Source: Flavobacterium sp.
GTDB taxonomy: Bacteria; Bacteroidota; Bacteroidia; Flavobacteriales; Flavobacteriaceae
DNA: 64,000 nucleotides
Reading direction: 5' to 3'
Assembly: GCF_013823965.1 (NCBI RefSeq)
Contig: NZ_PNNA01000092.1
Coordinates: 1 to 64,000 of the forward strand
Each line of letters opens with the position of its first letter. Within the stretch, counting starts at the first letter, position 1. Shown here piece by piece: positions 63,324 to 64,000 of the stretch. The notes under the pieces were generated by a model. It made no database searches, was not told the origin of the DNA, and saw only the letters and a program-made list of their open reading frames with translations. A program made the position numbers and the translations under genes.

Positions 63324-64000
63324 TTACCCCACCTCCAAAATACTCAACACATTATACGAATTATTTTTCAACGAATATTGCACTCCATTGATCTCCTGAA
63401 AAAATTCAATAAGGAAAAAATAAATCGAAATGCCATCGCCTGTGGAAAACTCGCTTGGGATAAACGTGTAGCTCGCCGTGGCGGTGGCAATTCCAAAGTT
63501 TTCCGTGTTGCTGAAACAACTATGATAAATCCCTTCTTCAAAATCAATGAGGCTCACCGCAGTACTCAAACTCGCGTGAGTCGCTCCTTCGGGAACGGCC
63601 AAATGAAAAGCGGGATTAAAATCCGCCAAGACCACCACGCCGGTAACCGGATCCAAATCGAGCAAGCCTCTAAAAACAGCCTGCATCGGAGAAGCAATAT
63701 TAAAGTCGAACCCCTTCAAAATCCTTTTCCCGTCAATCCCCTGAATCCCAATGCCAACGCGACGTTGACCCCGAACCGAAACCAAATCCAGGTTCTTGAT
63801 TCGGCCCATTGTCTGTGCCAACCGGCTGCTAACCCTGGAATCTTTGGCCAAGAGCAGCAAGTTACTGACCGCGTTTCGCACCAACTTGCCCATTTTGGCA
63901 TTGTGTCCAAACTCGGCGCAGTTTTCCCGAGTCCGCTCAAAGGCAGGATCATTTTTAATCCTGTGTTTTGAAATTCCACCTTTGGCTCTTGCGTACATTC
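63324..64000 (-). CDS. Hypothetical protein, 5' end beyond the window
   Basis: At least 225 residues. The visible part starts with YARAKGGISKHRIKNDPAFERTREN-like sequence, a pattern I associate with a Bacteroidota family of unknown function in which this segment is preceded by about 30 further residues, so the ATG near the edge (63998) is probably internal. No membrane segment or catalytic motif is seen; the second half is rich in beta-strand-like stretches (FNIASPMQAVFRGLLDLD, AFHLAVPEGATHASLS). The DNA is GC-richer than the neighbouring AT-rich cassette. Function unknown. Confidence 0.7.
   Translation of the reverse strand, partial: MYARAKGGISKHRIKNDPAFERTRENCAEFGHNAKMGKLVRNAVSNLLLLAKDSRVSSRLAQTMGRIKNLDLVSVRGQRRVGIGIQGIDGKRILKGFDFNIASPMQAVFRGLLDLDPVTGVVVLADFNPAFHLAVPEGATHASLSTAVSLIDFEEGIYHSCFSNTENFGIATATASYTFIPSEFSTGDGISIYFFLIEFFQEINGVQYSLKNNSYNVLSILEVG

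Overview
The window is a polysaccharide biosynthesis and export region from a member of the Bacteroidota, most likely Flavobacteriaceae and probably Flavobacterium. Support for this is the AT-rich DNA, promoter-like TAnnTTTG -7 boxes (including two TACCTTTG boxes 4-5 nt before a start codon), an UpxY/NusG-type antiterminator, Wzc kinases with Tyr-Gly tails, and intergenic arrays of a degenerate GTTATCN-type heptamer. The species cannot be named from this sequence. Nearly every gene is on the minus strand; the one clear exception is the PHP-type phosphatase at 10985-11722.

Layout from left to right. (1) 1-347: a tandem array of a 135-bp palindromic repeat. (2) 348-10672: an ABC-transporter-dependent glycan locus with neuB, five GT2 glycosyltransferases, an FkbM-type and a second methyltransferase, wzt and wzm. 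(3) 10985-16645: the phosphatase, a membrane UDP-GlcNAc 4,6-dehydratase (PglF/WbpM/CapD class) and rmlA-rmlD-rmlC. (4) 16781-32741: a Wzx/Wzy-type locus, read right to left, with an UpxY antiterminator, a long leader, an SLBB export protein, a kinase-less Wzz, a flippase, GTs, two polymerase-like proteins, a close relative of plant GDP-mannose 3,5-epimerase, a 4-ketoreductase and a WecA/WbpL-type initiating transferase. (5) 32992-38226: rmlB, a TviB/WbpO-type dehydrogenase, a eukaryote-like UDP-glucose dehydrogenase and a WbpP/TviC-type epimerase. (6) 38256-45751: two Wza-Wzc export and kinase pairs with recR between them on its own promoter. (7) 45906-61641: a second Wzx/Wzy locus with bacillosamine-type genes (aminotransferase, acetyltransferase), two tandem phosphoglycosyltransferases, GTs, EpsG-like polymerase, flippase, and a CapE / cupin / 2-epimerase / RmlD-like reductase set for a UDP-2-acetamido-2,6-dideoxy-L-hexose. 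(8) 61642-63323: a gene-poor stretch holding a deleted fcl remnant and several palindromic repeats. (9) 63324-64000: a hypothetical protein running off the right edge.

Together the genes supply precursors (dTDP-L-rhamnose, UDP-GlcA, UDP-GlcNAcA/GalNAcA, UDP-4-keto-6-deoxy-GlcNAc products, an L-FucNAc/L-QuiNAc-type sugar, a nonulosonate, probably a GDP-L-hexose). They also supply three export routes: one Wzm/Wzt transporter and two Wzx/Wzy routes. Three Wza-like proteins, two Wzc kinases, one Wzz and one phosphatase serve export and chain-length control. Highly AT-rich stretches (about 3.6-8.6, 17.8-28.3 and 50-60 kb) carry the specificity genes, while precursor and export genes are richer in GC. 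This is the mosaic expected of exchangeable serotype cassettes. One such boundary runs through the middle of wzt.

Signs of decay and turnover: a CapK/PaaK-like adenylate-forming gene broken by one missing base inside a perfect palindrome, a GT4 tail remnant, an fcl internal-deletion remnant, and a duplicated wzt 5' end. The heptamer repeat family sits in at least nine intergenic places and once inside a glycosyltransferase coding sequence. I did not find a wholly new enzymatic system. The most unusual items are the heptamer family, the palindrome frameshift, the plant-like GME and the coexistence of three export routes.
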